DNA of 56,143 bases from CBDHDN01 sp965261585. Lineage in GTDB: Bacteria; Pseudomonadota; Alphaproteobacteria; UBA6615. The notes under the pieces were generated by a model. The model worked only from the letters and a program-made list of their open reading frames with translations, was not told the origin of the DNA and searched no databases. Positions 16,171 to 25,252 of this stretch are shown here, one piece after another. The stretch spans positions 1 to 56,143 of the forward strand of contig CBDHDN010000074.1 in NCBI GenBank assembly GCA_965261585.1, written 5' to 3'. How positions within the stretch are numbered: the first letter of the stretch is position 1; each line of letters opens with the position of its first letter. Made by a program: the position numbers and the translations under genes.

Positions 16171-17249
16171 TAGGCTCCCGGCAGCATGTAGCCGCGGATC
16201 ACCTTGACCAGGTCCTGATAGGCGGCGATGAAGCTGGCGAGCGTCTTTTTCGACGGGCCGAACAGGTCGAACTCGGCCGGTGTCATGCCGTCGGTGGCAT
16301 AGGCGCGGCGGAAGTCGACGAACTTCTCCGACAGCGCCGCGATGATCGCCGGGTCGACCGCATCGTCGATCCGCGGCACGACCTCGATGTCCGAGGCGTT
16401 GAAGCGCTTCTGCCACTTGTGCGTCAGCGTCACGACCATGTCGGCGCCGATGAACTCGGACCAGTGGCGGTGGTTGCGCGTCGCCGCGGCCAGCAGGCGG
16501 CAGGTGTAGCCGCGCTCCTTGTAGATGCCATAGGCCTTCTTCATGGCGGCGACGCCGGCCCAGTCCAGGATCTCCGGATCGGTGACGATGTCCTCCTTGT
16601 TGGCGACCTCCTTCAGCCAGTCGTCGAGGCGGCCGACCATGATCGTGCACACCGGCCCCATGCGTGAGGTGTCCTTGCCGTCTTTGCGTCGGCGCTCGAG
16701 CCCGCGCTCGACGGCGGCGCCGACGGCGAGCGCCTGGGGCACCGTGAAGCTGACCGTGGCATTGATGCTGATGCCGTTGGCGGTCGCTTCCTCGATCGCC
16801 GCGACGCCGGCCTCGGTCACCGGGATCTTGACGATGATGTTGGGCGCCAGGCTGTCGAGGCGCAGTGCCTGCTCAACGATCAAATCGGCGCTGCGGTAGT
16901 ACTGCGGATTGGTCTGCACCGACAGCCGGCCCTGCTTGCCGCCCTCGCGTTCGAACACCGGCTCCAGCAGCTTCGCCGCCGCAATCGACATTTCCTCGGT
17001 CAGCCGCCAGGCGATGTCGTCCTCGGTCGCGCTCGGCCGTTCGGCGAGCAGCTTGGCGATCGTCGGCTCCCACCGGTCGAGCTCCTTCCTCAGCACCTCG
17101 CCAACGATGACCGGGTTGGCGGTCGCTCCGACCGCCCCGTTCTCGATCGCGTAGCGCAGCTCCTCGGTCGCGCACGAATCGTTCCACAGATCGGTGTCAG
17201 TCGTCGCCACCATCTTGTGCAGCGGGCTCTTGTAGACCTGGTCAAGCAT
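16170..17249 (-). CDS. Transaldolase family protein
   Basis: A 359-residue protein starting at ATG 17249, with GGAGGA 8 bp upstream. The TAL-type features are an N-terminal strand with TTDTDLWNDSC, then ATANPVIVGEVL (where TSNP is usual) and the Schiff-base lysine in NIIVKIPVTEAGVAAIEEA (~residue 147), followed by SINATVSFTVPQALAV. Transaldolases move a dihydroxyacetone unit between sugar phosphates. This long form differs from TalB (about 317 residues), so a related aldolase role is possible. An IS630 is inserted exactly at its stop codon without changing the protein. Confidence 0.82.
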   Translation of the reverse strand: MLDQVYKSPLHKMVATTDTDLWNDSCATEELRYAIENGAVGATANPVIVGEVLRKELDRWEPTIAKLLAERPSATEDDIAWRLTEEMSIAAAKLLEPVFEREGGKQGRLSVQTNPQYYRSADLIVEQALRLDSLAPNIIVKIPVTEAGVAAIEEATANGISINATVSFTVPQALAVGAAVERGLERRRKDGKDTSRMGPVCTIMVGRLDDWLKEVANKEDIVTDPEILDWAGVAAMKKAYGIYKERGYTCRLLAAATRNHRHWSEFIGADMVVTLTHKWQKRFNASDIEVVPRIDDAVDPAIIAALSEKFVDFRRAYATDGMTPAEFDLFGPSKKTLASFIAAYQDLVKVIRGYMLPGA

Positions 17250-17398
17250 TTGCGCATTCCTCCGGTCTGGCGGCCCAAGCAGCACGGCTGGACCCCACGC
17301 GAACTCTTTGGTCCTGTGTCATGCCCGGACCGCAGCCAATTGTCCCCGACAGCACCCGCCGATGCAATGCCGCCGGCCCGCCGGTCGCGGCGTGCGCC

Positions 17399-18403
17399 TC
17401 AGGTGCGCAGCACCAGCTTGCCGAAATTGCCGCCGGTGTAGAGCGCGTTGAGCACCTCGGGAAAGGCGTCGACGCCGCCGTCGCGCACGTCCTCGCGCAT
17501 CTTGAGCTTGCCCTCGGCGTGCCAGCGGCCCAGATCGGCGGCGGCCTCGGCGTACTGGTCGGTGAAGTCGAAGACGATGAAGCCGCGCACGGTCAGCCGG
17601 TTGACCAGGATCGCGCGCAGTGCTGCTGGGGCCAAGTCTTCGGGCGTGCCCGTGACGTTGTAATAGTGGATCAGGCCGCACAGCGGCACCCGCCCGAACG
17701 TGTTCATCCACTGCAGGCAGGCCTCGCCGATCGGCCCGCCGACATTCTCGTAATAGACGTCGATGCGGTCCGGGCAGGTCTCGCGCAGCCGCGCGGCCAC
17801 GTCCTCTGCCTTGTAGTCGATCGCCGCATCGAAGCCGAGCTCGTCGGTGATGAACGCGCACTTCTCGGGCCCGCCGGCGATGCCGACGGCGCGCGCGCCA
17901 TGAAGCTTGGCGAGCTGCCCGACGATCTGGCCGACCGCGCCGGACGCCGCCGAGACGACGACCGTCTCGCCGGGCTGTGGCCGGCCGATCTTGAGCAGCC
18001 CGAAATACGCGGTCGTGCCCGGCATGCCCAGCCCACCGACCCAGCGCTCCAGGGGTGCCTGGTCGGTGTCGACGCGGGCCACGCGCTCGCCGTCCGACAC
18101 GGCGTAGCGCTGCACGCCGAACATGCCGTTGACCGCGCATCCCACGGGGAAATCGGGGTGCCTTGAGGCTTCGACAATGCCGGCGCCGAGCGCCCGCATG
18201 ACCGAGCCAAGCGCTACCGGCTCGATGTAGGAGCGTCCCTCGTTCATCCAGCCGCGCATCGCCGGGTCGAGGGAGATCACCTCGACGCGCACGCGGACCT
18301 GGCCGTCGCCGGGCTCCGGCACCGGGCCGTCGACGATCTCGAAATTCTCCCGCGCCGCCATGCCCACCGGGCGCGACACCAGCTTCACCATGCGGTTGGT
18401 CAT
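17399..18403 (-). CDS. NADP-dependent oxidoreductase, MDR family (CurA/leukotriene-B4 dehydrogenase type)
   Basis: A 334-residue zinc-free medium-chain reductase. The N-terminal part has ISLDPAMRGWMNEGRSYIEP, typical of the CurA/PTGR group. The nucleotide-binding domain has VVVSAASGAVGQIVGQLAK (AASGAVG, ~residues 150-168). Next come DVYYENVGG and the C-terminal GFIVFDF and NFGKLVLRT. By family it reduces alkenal or enone double bonds with NADPH, often in detoxification. The DUF1194 gene lies 14 bp upstream on the same strand and may be in the same transcript. Confidence 0.9.
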   Translation of the reverse strand: MTNRMVKLVSRPVGMAARENFEIVDGPVPEPGDGQVRVRVEVISLDPAMRGWMNEGRSYIEPVALGSVMRALGAGIVEASRHPDFPVGCAVNGMFGVQRYAVSDGERVARVDTDQAPLERWVGGLGMPGTTAYFGLLKIGRPQPGETVVVSAASGAVGQIVGQLAKLHGARAVGIAGGPEKCAFITDELGFDAAIDYKAEDVAARLRETCPDRIDVYYENVGGPIGEACLQWMNTFGRVPLCGLIHYYNVTGTPEDLAPAALRAILVNRLTVRGFIVFDFTDQYAEAAADLGRWHAEGKLKMREDVRDGGVDAFPEVLNALYTGGNFGKLVLRT

Positions 18404-18417
18404 CGTCCCCTTGTCCC

Positions 18418-19185
18418 CTATCGCTGCGCCAGCGCCAGCCGCGCCAGGCGCGGCGACGGCGTGCCGGCGATCTCCAGCAGCAGCTTGTTGCGCACGGCCG
18501 TGGCGAAGCTGGCGTCGCCGTCCGCGGTAACGACGAAGCTCGCCGGCCCACCGATGATCGTGCGCGCGAACGCCTCTTCCAGGTCATAGGTCACCGGCCG
18601 GCCGTTGCAGCGGCGGCACAGGACGGCGAGGCCGTTGATCGTGATGTCGGCCGCCAGCGCCGCCTGGCGCGCCACGGCGATGGGCACGCCACCCCAGTTG
18701 TTGGCGCTGTCTGCGGACAGGTCGATGACCCGGCGAAAGCCCACGAACTCGTTATCCTCGATCAGGGCGTGGGCGACGGTGATGGCGTTGCCGATGGCGT
18801 TGCGCCCGAACGCCATGCGCGGTACCTCCAGCAGCGTCTCGGCGAACGCCGCCGCCGCCTTGTCGCCATCGACGATCGTCCACGGCACGACCACCGCCCG
18901 CGAATCGACGGCGCCCCATTCGACATAGGTCACGGCGATGCGCCGGTCGTAGCCTTGGGCGATCGCCGCCAGCACGTCGGGATCGGTGATCGCCGCTGCG
19001 TAGCCCCGGCGCTGAAAACGGATCTCGGCGTTGTCGATCGACCCCGAAGCGTCGGCCAGGAAGACGAGCTCCAAGTCGACACGCTCGGCCGCGGCCGCAC
19101 CGCCCGCGCCGCCCGCGCCGCCCGCGCCGCCCGCGCCGCCGAGCATGGCCAGACCCGCGATTGCCCCGTGGATAAGCTGGCGCAT
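18418..19185 (-). CDS. DUF1194 protein, secreted vWA-like
   Basis: A 255-residue protein starting at ATG 19185, preferred because GGGAGGAAG lies just before it. A signal peptide with a Gly/Ala-Gly run (encoded by a 9-bp tandem repeat) ends near AAAAERV. The body begins LELVFLADASGSIDNAEIRF, a MIDAS-type DxSxS motif as in von Willebrand A domains, and continues with LSADSANNWGG and AVLCRRCNGRPVTYDLEEAF, typical of DUF1194. Probably a periplasmic or extracellular metal-dependent binding protein; the partner is unknown. Confidence 0.87.
   Translation of the reverse strand: MRQLIHGAIAGLAMLGGAGGAGGAGGAGGAAAAERVDLELVFLADASGSIDNAEIRFQRRGYAAAITDPDVLAAIAQGYDRRIAVTYVEWGAVDSRAVVVPWTIVDGDKAAAAFAETLLEVPRMAFGRNAIGNAITVAHALIEDNEFVGFRRVIDLSADSANNWGGVPIAVARQAALAADITINGLAVLCRRCNGRPVTYDLEEAFARTIIGGPASFVVTADGDASFATAVRNKLLLEIAGTPSPRLARLALAQR
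19099..19141. repeat. 9-bp tandem repeat in signal peptide
   Basis: About four copies of GCCGCCCGC on the plus strand, encoding (GGA)n in the hydrophobic core of the DUF1194 signal peptide. Copy change would alter signal-peptide length in whole codons. Confidence 0.8.
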
Positions 19186-19280
19186 CACTTCCTCCCCTGC
19201 ATGCACTAGGTTCTTGCCTGCCCGCGCCCGAAACTAGCAGATAAGGCCGGGCCGCGAGAAATGACATGGGAGCGTGACAA

Positions 19281-20081
19281 ATGGGGGAGGCCATGACGGA
19301 AGTAAGAAACAGTGCCAGGGCGCGGCTTGACAGCGGCGTGCTCGCGCTCGGCGTCGGCCTGCGGCAGGCGCGTACTATGGACATCGCGCCGGCGATGCGA
19401 GCCTGCGGGTTCGACTGGCTGTTCATCGACCTGGAGCACGGCTCCATGGATCTGGACATGGCGGCGCAGATCTCCGTCGCCGCGCTCGGCGCCGGGGTCG
19501 CGCCGATCGTGCGGGTGCCCAACGGTGCTTACTCGATGGCGACCCGCGCGCTCGACAACGGCGCGCTGGGTATCGTCATCCCCCACGTCGAGACCGCGGC
19601 CGAGGCACGTGAGGTGGTCGCCGAGCTCAAATACCCGCCCGCCGGTCACCGCTCCATCGCCGGGACGCTGCCCCAGTTCGGCTTCGCCCCGCCCGATCTG
19701 GCGACCGCGGTCACCGAGATCAACCGAGCAACCCTCGTTGTTGTCATGATCGAGACGGCGGCGGCCGTCGCCAAGGCCGACGCCATCGCCGCCGTCCCCG
19801 GTGTCGACGTGCTGTTGATCGGCACCAACGACCTCGCCGCCGACTTCGGCGTCACGGGCAACTACGAGGACGACCGGATCGTTGCGGCCTACCGCACGGT
19901 GATCGCCGCCTGCCACGCCCACGGCAAGTGGCCCGGCATGGGCGGCATCTACGGGGCGGCGCTGCTCGAGCGCTATGTCGGCCTCGGGATGCGCTTCATC
20001 CTGGCCGGCAATGATCTGGGCTTCCTGATGGCCGCGGCCCGCGAGCGCGCGGGCCTCCTGCGGGCGCTGCCGGTCGCCTAG
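19281..20081 (+). CDS. HpcH/HpaI aldolase family protein
   Basis: A 266-residue class II (metal-dependent) aldolase-type protein. It has FDWLFIDLEHGSMDLDMAA (the conserved Asp/Glu-His region, ~residues 44-63), IVRVPNGAYSMATRALDNGA with the active arginine, IPHVETAAEA, VVMIETAAAVAKADAI (metal-binding Glu) and DVLLIGTNDLAADFG (metal-binding Asp). Such enzymes cleave 2-keto-3-deoxy sugar acids or related hydroxy-keto acids to pyruvate plus an aldehyde. With the IlvD/Edd dehydratase at 20556 it could form a dehydration-then-cleavage route. ATG 19281 has GGGAG 8 bp upstream; ATG 19293 is an alternative start. Confidence 0.88.
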   Translation: MGEAMTEVRNSARARLDSGVLALGVGLRQARTMDIAPAMRACGFDWLFIDLEHGSMDLDMAAQISVAALGAGVAPIVRVPNGAYSMATRALDNGALGIVIPHVETAAEAREVVAELKYPPAGHRSIAGTLPQFGFAPPDLATAVTEINRATLVVVMIETAAAVAKADAIAAVPGVDVLLIGTNDLAADFGVTGNYEDDRIVAAYRTVIAACHAHGKWPGMGGIYGAALLERYVGLGMRFILAGNDLGFLMAAARERAGLLRALPVA

Positions 20082-20085
20082 GCAC

Positions 20086-20472
20086 CTAGGCAGTCTGCTC
20101 CGGATCGCGGTTCGCCCAATACTGGAAGGCCTGCGCCTGGCGCTGGTCGACGAGCGCGCGGATCCGTGGGTCATCGCGCGGGGCGTCGAGCTCGCCGCGC
20201 TGGCGCGCCGTCGCGAAATAGCCCTCTCCGGGAATGCCATCGGCCTGGCGCACCACCAACACCGCGAGTTCCGGCTGGCCCTGGTCGCGGGCCCGGTCGT
20301 CGACCTCGCCGAGGACCCTGCACAGCTGACGCACCAGGGCACGCGAGAACGACCGGTCGAGCAGCCGCAGTGCCTCCGCGTAGCTGACGACGCGCCGCGC
20401 CTTGGCCGCGTGGCGGAGGATCTGTTCGACCTGGGCGACATCCAGGATCGGCGGGGCGGGCGGGCGTGTCAT
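20086..20472 (-). CDS. Hypothetical protein
   Basis: A 128-residue protein of unknown function, from ATG 20472. Predicted helical N-terminus (VAQVEQILRHAAKARRVVSY, AEALRLLDRSFSRALVRQLC), then a strand-rich core ELAVLVVRQADGIPGEGYF and a charged end. The GIPGEGYF stretch looks conserved but I cannot name the family. It is convergent with the aldolase gene (4 bp apart) and divergent from the dehydratase, whose start is 84 bp away. No signal peptide. Confidence 0.7.
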   Translation of the reverse strand: MTRPPAPPILDVAQVEQILRHAAKARRVVSYAEALRLLDRSFSRALVRQLCRVLGEVDDRARDQGQPELAVLVVRQADGIPGEGYFATARQRGELDAPRDDPRIRALVDQRQAQAFQYWANRDPEQTA

Positions 20473-20555
20473 GGCCGGCGTCAAGCGATTCCGTGGGTGC
20501 GCCTCATGGCTCCGGTGAATGCTATACAGTGGCCGGCGAACCCCGGGAGGGCAAG

Positions 20556-22289
20556 ATGAGCGAGCGGAAGATGACACCCGATCGGGTGCGCAGCGCCCGC
20601 TGGTTCGGGCCCGACGATTTGCGTTCGTTCGGCCACCGCAGCCGCGCCAAGCAGATGGGCTACGCGCCCGAGGAGTATCTCGGCCGGCCGGTCATCGGCA
20701 TCATCAACACCTGGAACGATCTCAACAGCTGCCACACCCACTTCCCCGAGCGGGTCAAGGACATCCGCCGCGGCATCGACATGGCCGGCGGCTTCGCCGT
20801 CGAGTTGCCGGCGATGTCGCTGGGCGAGGCGCTGATGAAGCCGACCGCTATGCTCTACCGCAACTTCCTGGCGATGGAGGTGGAGGAGCTGCTGCGCAGC
20901 TATCCCATCGACGGCGTCGTCCTGTTGGCCGGCTGTGACAAGACGACGCCGGGCGTCCTGATGGGCGCCGCCAGCATGAATTTGCCGGCGATCTTCGTGC
21001 CGGCCGGGCCGATGCTGCGCGGCAACTGGCGCGGTACGGCGCTCGGCAGTGGCAGCGACGCCTGGAAGTACTGGGACGAACGCCGCGCCGGCAACCTCGA
21101 CGATGCCAGCTGGCGCGAGATCGAGGCCGGCATCGCCCGCTCGCCCGGCACCTGCATGACCATGGGCACGGCGGCGACGATGATGTCGCTGGCCGAGGCG
21201 CTCGGCCTGTCGCTGCCCGGCGCGGCGTCGATCCCGGCCGTCGATTCCAACCACAACCGCATGGCCGCGGCGTCGGGCCGCCGGATCGCCGAGATGGTGT
21301 GGCAGGATCTGCGGCCCCAGGCGATCCTGACCGGGGCCGCATTCCACAACGCGATCACGGTGGATATGGCGATCGGCGGCTCGACGAACGCGATCATCCA
21401 TCTGATGGCGATGGCCGGCCGCACCGGGGTCGAACTGGATCTCGACATCTTCGACCGCATCGCCCGCGGCGTGCCGCTGCTCGCCAACCTGCGGCCGTCG
21501 GGCGCCTACCTGATGGACGACTTCTACTATGCCGGCGGCATGCGGGCCCTGATGGCGCAGCTCGGCGCACGCCTGCGGCTCGACGCGCCGACCGTGAACG
21601 GGCGCACGCTCGGCGACAATCTCGAAGGTGCGACCATTCATGACGCGGACGTCATCCGCACCCTCGACAACCCCGTCAAGGCGGCGGGCGGTACGGCCGT
21701 GCTGCGCGGCACGCTGGCGCCGGACGGCTGCGTCATCAAGCCGACGGCGGCGGAGGAGCATCTGCTCAAGCACCGCGGCCCGGCGGTCGTGTTCACCGAC
21801 GCGGCCGACATGAAGGCCCGGGTCGACAGCGACGATTTGGACGTGACGCCGGACTCGGTCCTGGTGCTGCAGAACGCCGGGCCGACCGGCGGGCCCGGCA
21901 TGCCCGAATGGGGCCAGCTGCCGATCCCGAAGAAGCTGTTGCGCCAGGGTGTGCGCGACGTCGTGCGCATCTCCGACGCCCGCATGAGCGGCACCAGCTA
22001 TGGCGCCTGCGTCCTGCACGTCTCGCCCGAGGCCGCGATCGGCGGCCCGCTCGCCCTCGTCCGGGACGGCGACATCATCGAGCTCGACGTCGCGGCCCGC
22101 CGCCTCGATTTGATGGTCGACGCCGACGAGTTGGCGCGCCGCCGCGCGGCCTGGACGCCGCCGGGCCGGACCGGGGAGCGCGGCTACACCGCCATGTATG
22201 TGCGCCACGTCACCCAGGCCCACGAGGGCTGCGACTTCGATTTCCTGCGCGGCGCGCCGCAAGCGGACACCGAGCCGGCGATTTTCTGA
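20556..22289 (+). CDS. IlvD/Edd family dehydratase (sugar-acid dehydratase type)
   Basis: A 577-residue iron-sulfur dehydratase starting at ATG 20556, with GGGAGG 6 bp upstream. It has the family's cysteine-containing motifs: NDLNSCHTHF (~51-60), LLAGCDKTTPG (~127-137) and GTCMTMGTAATM (~197-208), plus GGSTNAIIH and the C-terminal RISDARMSGTSYG. Such enzymes remove water from 2,3-dihydroxy acids to give 2-keto-3-deoxy acids. The N-terminal RSARWFGPDDLRSFGHRSR resembles sugar-acid dehydratases such as L-arabonate dehydratase more than the IlvD of valine synthesis. The nearby HpcH/HpaI aldolase supports a sugar-acid role; the exact acid is inferred only. Confidence 0.88.
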   Translation: MSERKMTPDRVRSARWFGPDDLRSFGHRSRAKQMGYAPEEYLGRPVIGIINTWNDLNSCHTHFPERVKDIRRGIDMAGGFAVELPAMSLGEALMKPTAMLYRNFLAMEVEELLRSYPIDGVVLLAGCDKTTPGVLMGAASMNLPAIFVPAGPMLRGNWRGTALGSGSDAWKYWDERRAGNLDDASWREIEAGIARSPGTCMTMGTAATMMSLAEALGLSLPGAASIPAVDSNHNRMAAASGRRIAEMVWQDLRPQAILTGAAFHNAITVDMAIGGSTNAIIHLMAMAGRTGVELDLDIFDRIARGVPLLANLRPSGAYLMDDFYYAGGMRALMAQLGARLRLDAPTVNGRTLGDNLEGATIHDADVIRTLDNPVKAAGGTAVLRGTLAPDGCVIKPTAAEEHLLKHRGPAVVFTDAADMKARVDSDDLDVTPDSVLVLQNAGPTGGPGMPEWGQLPIPKKLLRQGVRDVVRISDARMSGTSYGACVLHVSPEAAIGGPLALVRDGDIIELDVAARRLDLMVDADELARRRAAWTPPGRTGERGYTAMYVRHVTQAHEGCDFDFLRGAPQADTEPAIF

Positions 22290-22319
22290 GCCGGGACCCG
22301 ACGACGAGGAGAGCAACAC

Positions 22320-22748
22320 ATGAGCGACGAGTGGCAATACCAGGTACGGATCTATCTCAGCGATGCGTTCGCGGATGTTGCCCGCGGCAATCCGGACGAC
22401 CCCGCGATGCGGCCGCTGACGGACGTCCTGGGCAAGCATGACGCTCGATTGAACTGCCAGTTCGACGCTTTCGCCGGCTATGTTGCGGACGCCGAGAAAC
22501 ACGGCACCGACAAATATCCGCTCTACGCATGGACCAAGGCGACGATCGAGGACCCCGCAAAGAAAGCGAAGTACACGAAGGCCTTCACGCTGTATGTCGG
22601 CGGCGACGAAGTTTATGCCGGAGCAAAGGCCGACGCCCTTGAGGCGGACTTGAAGTCTCTTGTGGGCGGCGACATCGTCACCAGGCTTTCCAAGCACGAC
22701 ACGAACCCGGCCAACAACCCGCAGCCGCCCGCCAGCTACCGCAAGTGA
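22320..22748 (+). CDS. Hypothetical protein
   Basis: A 142-residue soluble protein 30 bp after the dehydratase, with GAGGAGAG before the ATG, so it is probably in the same transcript. It has MSDEWQYQVRIYLSDAFADV at the N-terminus, then an alternating charged helical pattern (AKKAKYTKAFTLYVGGDEVY) and a proline-rich tail. No signal peptide, metal motif or known domain recognised. Confidence 0.7.
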   Translation: MSDEWQYQVRIYLSDAFADVARGNPDDPAMRPLTDVLGKHDARLNCQFDAFAGYVADAEKHGTDKYPLYAWTKATIEDPAKKAKYTKAFTLYVGGDEVYAGAKADALEADLKSLVGGDIVTRLSKHDTNPANNPQPPASYRK

Positions 22749-22766
22749 CGCCGGCGCGTGCCCGCC

Positions 22767-23411
22767 CTAGAAATAGCGCCGCCGGACCTCGATCGTGTCG
22801 CCGGGCTGGATCTGCGTGTCCTCGTCGACTTCGATGCGTAGCGCGCCGCCGTCGGTCGCCCGAATGAGGGTCATCGATGCGGTGCGCGCCCGCCGCGTAT
22901 AGCCGTGCGCCATGGCCACCGCCTGGCGTACGGTCATGCCGCTGGAGAATGTGTAGCGGCCGGGCTGGGCGACCTGGCCGGTGATATAGAACGGCCGGAA
23001 AGACAGGATTTCGGCGCTGACCTGGGGCTCGACGAGATAGTCCCGGTCGAGCGGCACGCGCAGCGCCTGCTCCAGCTCCGCCATGGACTTGCCGGCGGCT
23101 TCGATCAGGCCGAGCAGCGGAAATTTGATGAAGCCGTCGTCGTCGATGTCGAACTCGCCGGAGACCTCCGGGTGGCCGAACGTCGTGATCCGCACGCTGT
23201 CACCGGCGGCCAGCCGATACGTCGCGTGGATCGGCGCGGTCGCGTCGCCGGGCGGCGTTTCGCCCGCCGCCGGGGTCAGCACTTCGCCGACGGTGCCGGT
23301 GCAGCCCGCGACGACGAAACCGATAAGGACCAGCGGCGCGACGACGGCGCGCCAGGCGCGCCAAGTGGACCGCGACCGCGATCCATCGACGATGCCAGAG
23401 GTGCTGGCCAT
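22767..23411 (-). CDS. Polysaccharide export outer-membrane lipoprotein (Wza-type)
   Basis: A 214-residue protein. The start at 23411 has GGAGG directly upstream; an in-frame ATG at 23432 is the alternative. The N-terminal signal ends in a lipobox (LIGFVVAGC, Cys ~residue 36). The Poly_export domain starts at YRLAAGDSVRITTFGHPEVS and runs to FIKFPLLGLI; a soluble ligand-binding beta-grasp region follows with FYITGQVAQPGRYTFSSGMT. By family it forms the outer-membrane channel through which capsular or exopolysaccharide leaves. It lies 33 bp after the beta-barrel gene and opposite the Wzc-like gene. Confidence 0.9.
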   Translation of the reverse strand: MASTSGIVDGSRSRSTWRAWRAVVAPLVLIGFVVAGCTGTVGEVLTPAAGETPPGDATAPIHATYRLAAGDSVRITTFGHPEVSGEFDIDDDGFIKFPLLGLIEAAGKSMAELEQALRVPLDRDYLVEPQVSAEILSFRPFYITGQVAQPGRYTFSSGMTVRQAVAMAHGYTRRARTASMTLIRATDGGALRIEVDEDTQIQPGDTIEVRRRYF

Positions 23412-23444
23412 GGTCCTCCGCGCTTCGGCCATCCGCCCGCCCGC

Positions 23445-24773
23445 TCAGAACTGCAGGCCCAGCGAGAGCCGGAAGGTGTTCGACCTGAAATCCTCGCCGG
23501 CGGCATTGGAGATGCGATCGGCATATTGGTAGGATCCGGTTAGTGACACGTATTCGTTAACGAGTCCGATAAGCGCCAGACGCCCCCGGAAGCTATCGTC
23601 CCGGCGCCCGCTGCTGCCGAAGTCGCTGTTGAGGTAGCCGACCTGGCCTGACAGCAGCAGATAGTCCAACAGCTCGTAGTCGAGGCCCAGCGCGACGTCG
23701 GTGTCGACGACGCTGGAGACGTCGACGAGCGTTGATTCCGTCACCGCGCGGGCCAGCTCCACGGTAACCGTGGCCAGGTCCGTCGCGTTCCCGACGACGC
23801 GCCCCTGGATCGACAGGCCCTTCTCGTCACCAAAGCGGGCGTCGACGAAGTCCTGTTGGAAGTAGCCGCCGCCCAGTTCCAGGAAGGTGACGCCGGTGGC
23901 ATCGTAGGTGACGCCGGCCCTGACTGCGAAGCCCTGGGAGTCGCGGTTGAAGCCGGCGGCGTCAAGCGTGTCCCGATAGCGCCGCACGTTGTAGTTCGGC
24001 TCGACGAAGACGGTCAGCCCGGGCATGAAGTTCCGGCCGGTCCGCACGGTCAGCCCGTACACTGCGCGGTCGCGGTCGTCGTTCTCCACCGGCCCGTTGT
24101 CGCGATAGTCGATCTGCCGCGCCTCGCCGGTCAGGCGGAAGACCCAGTCGACGGGTTTGTATTCGAACCTCAGACGTTCCCGGCCCAGGGTGAATTCGGT
24201 CACGTCCAGTGCCGCGCTGGCCCGGTCGGGATTGTCGCGTTCGTCGTGGAACCGGCCGAACGAGCCCTCGGCCTGGATGCCGATGTCTTCGGTGATCTCG
24301 ATCCCACCGGACGCGTCGACCGCGTAGTCGTCGGAGTCGTTCTGGGTCACGTCCTGATAGCGCGTGAAGGCCCCGCGCGCGCCGATGTTGGCGCCGTAGG
24401 TCTCGCCGGTCCACAGCAGCCTGAGCTGCGGTTCGGCGACGACGAAGTGATCGCTCTCCTCGCCGGTCCCGGTCCTGAAGACGTTGTCCGAATAGCCGCC
24501 GCCGACGGTGACGTCCGGGCACAGCAGGATTGGGCTGCCCGGTCCCGTGCCATCGGAAAACGGCCCGTCGACCGCCGCGCATTGCTGATCATAGTCCGGT
24601 CGTGGCCGTTGGAGCACGGCGTCCTGCTCCGCGGTCTGCGCAACGGCGCTGCCGAGCGCGGTCACGGACATCGCCGCGGCCAGCACCGCGCCGGGCAAGG
24701 CGGCCACGATCATCCACGCGACGCGTTGGTGAGGGCGCCCGACGGTGGCGATCAACTGTCTGGCTCGGCTCAT
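23445..24773 (-). CDS. Outer membrane beta-barrel protein of the polysaccharide cluster
   Basis: A 442-residue protein with an N-terminal signal (hydrophobic VAALPGAVLAAAMSVTALGS then AVAQ). It then has many alternating strands with aromatic ends and a final strand FRLSLGLQF ending in Phe, the usual outer-membrane insertion signal. Motifs such as DVTVGGGYSDNVFRTGTGEE and YAVDASGGIEITEDIGIQAE resemble the beta-barrel proteins found beside Wza/Wzc genes. Likely an outer-membrane porin helping polymer export or attachment. Directly upstream of the Wza-type lipoprotein on the same strand. Confidence 0.82.
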   Translation of the reverse strand: MSRARQLIATVGRPHQRVAWMIVAALPGAVLAAAMSVTALGSAVAQTAEQDAVLQRPRPDYDQQCAAVDGPFSDGTGPGSPILLCPDVTVGGGYSDNVFRTGTGEESDHFVVAEPQLRLLWTGETYGANIGARGAFTRYQDVTQNDSDDYAVDASGGIEITEDIGIQAEGSFGRFHDERDNPDRASAALDVTEFTLGRERLRFEYKPVDWVFRLTGEARQIDYRDNGPVENDDRDRAVYGLTVRTGRNFMPGLTVFVEPNYNVRRYRDTLDAAGFNRDSQGFAVRAGVTYDATGVTFLELGGGYFQQDFVDARFGDEKGLSIQGRVVGNATDLATVTVELARAVTESTLVDVSSVVDTDVALGLDYELLDYLLLSGQVGYLNSDFGSSGRRDDSFRGRLALIGLVNEYVSLTGSYQYADRISNAAGEDFRSNTFRLSLGLQF

Positions 24774-25252
24774 GGGGTCATTGCTCGTTGAGCCGTCCGG
24801 CTGCTGCGGGCCGTCGCCTTCAACCGCCCGGTGGTGCTGCGAAACCCGTGCGGCGACGGTATGCAGCCATGGTTAACAACCGGTGACCCCCCGGCGGGGC
24901 ACTAGGTAACGTGCTCTGCCAACAAATACCCACAATATATAGATGTTTCGCGACGTCAAGCTCGTCGCCCCGGCACCCGCATGGGGTATTGCGGGAGATT
25001 TTCCGGTAGCTGTTTTCCATCGGCGTCGTGAAGTAATCCTAGTCACCGATGCCAGGGTCGACGGAGTTGCCATTCGCGAGTACTCTATTCGTAAACTTGT
25101 GTAAAGAGGAAGAAAGACAATATTAAGGTTGATGAAGTACTTTCGTCTGATATTTCAACTGTGTCCTTCGTGGGTTCACGAAATCGCGGACGGCGGATTG
25201 TTAATGTTTCCGTCGGGCGCACCCGGATTGTTTGGAGCATCTGCACGCCGAT
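24774..25252. other. Divergent intergenic region of the polysaccharide cluster
   Basis: This 479-bp gap separates the beta-barrel gene (leftward) from the Wzc-like gene (rightward). The part around 24930-25200 is markedly AT-richer than its surroundings (for example ACAATATATAGATG near 24932 and GAAAGACAATATTAAGG near 25111), a likely promoter or regulator-binding region. No gene was found and no specific operator could be assigned. Confidence 0.45.
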
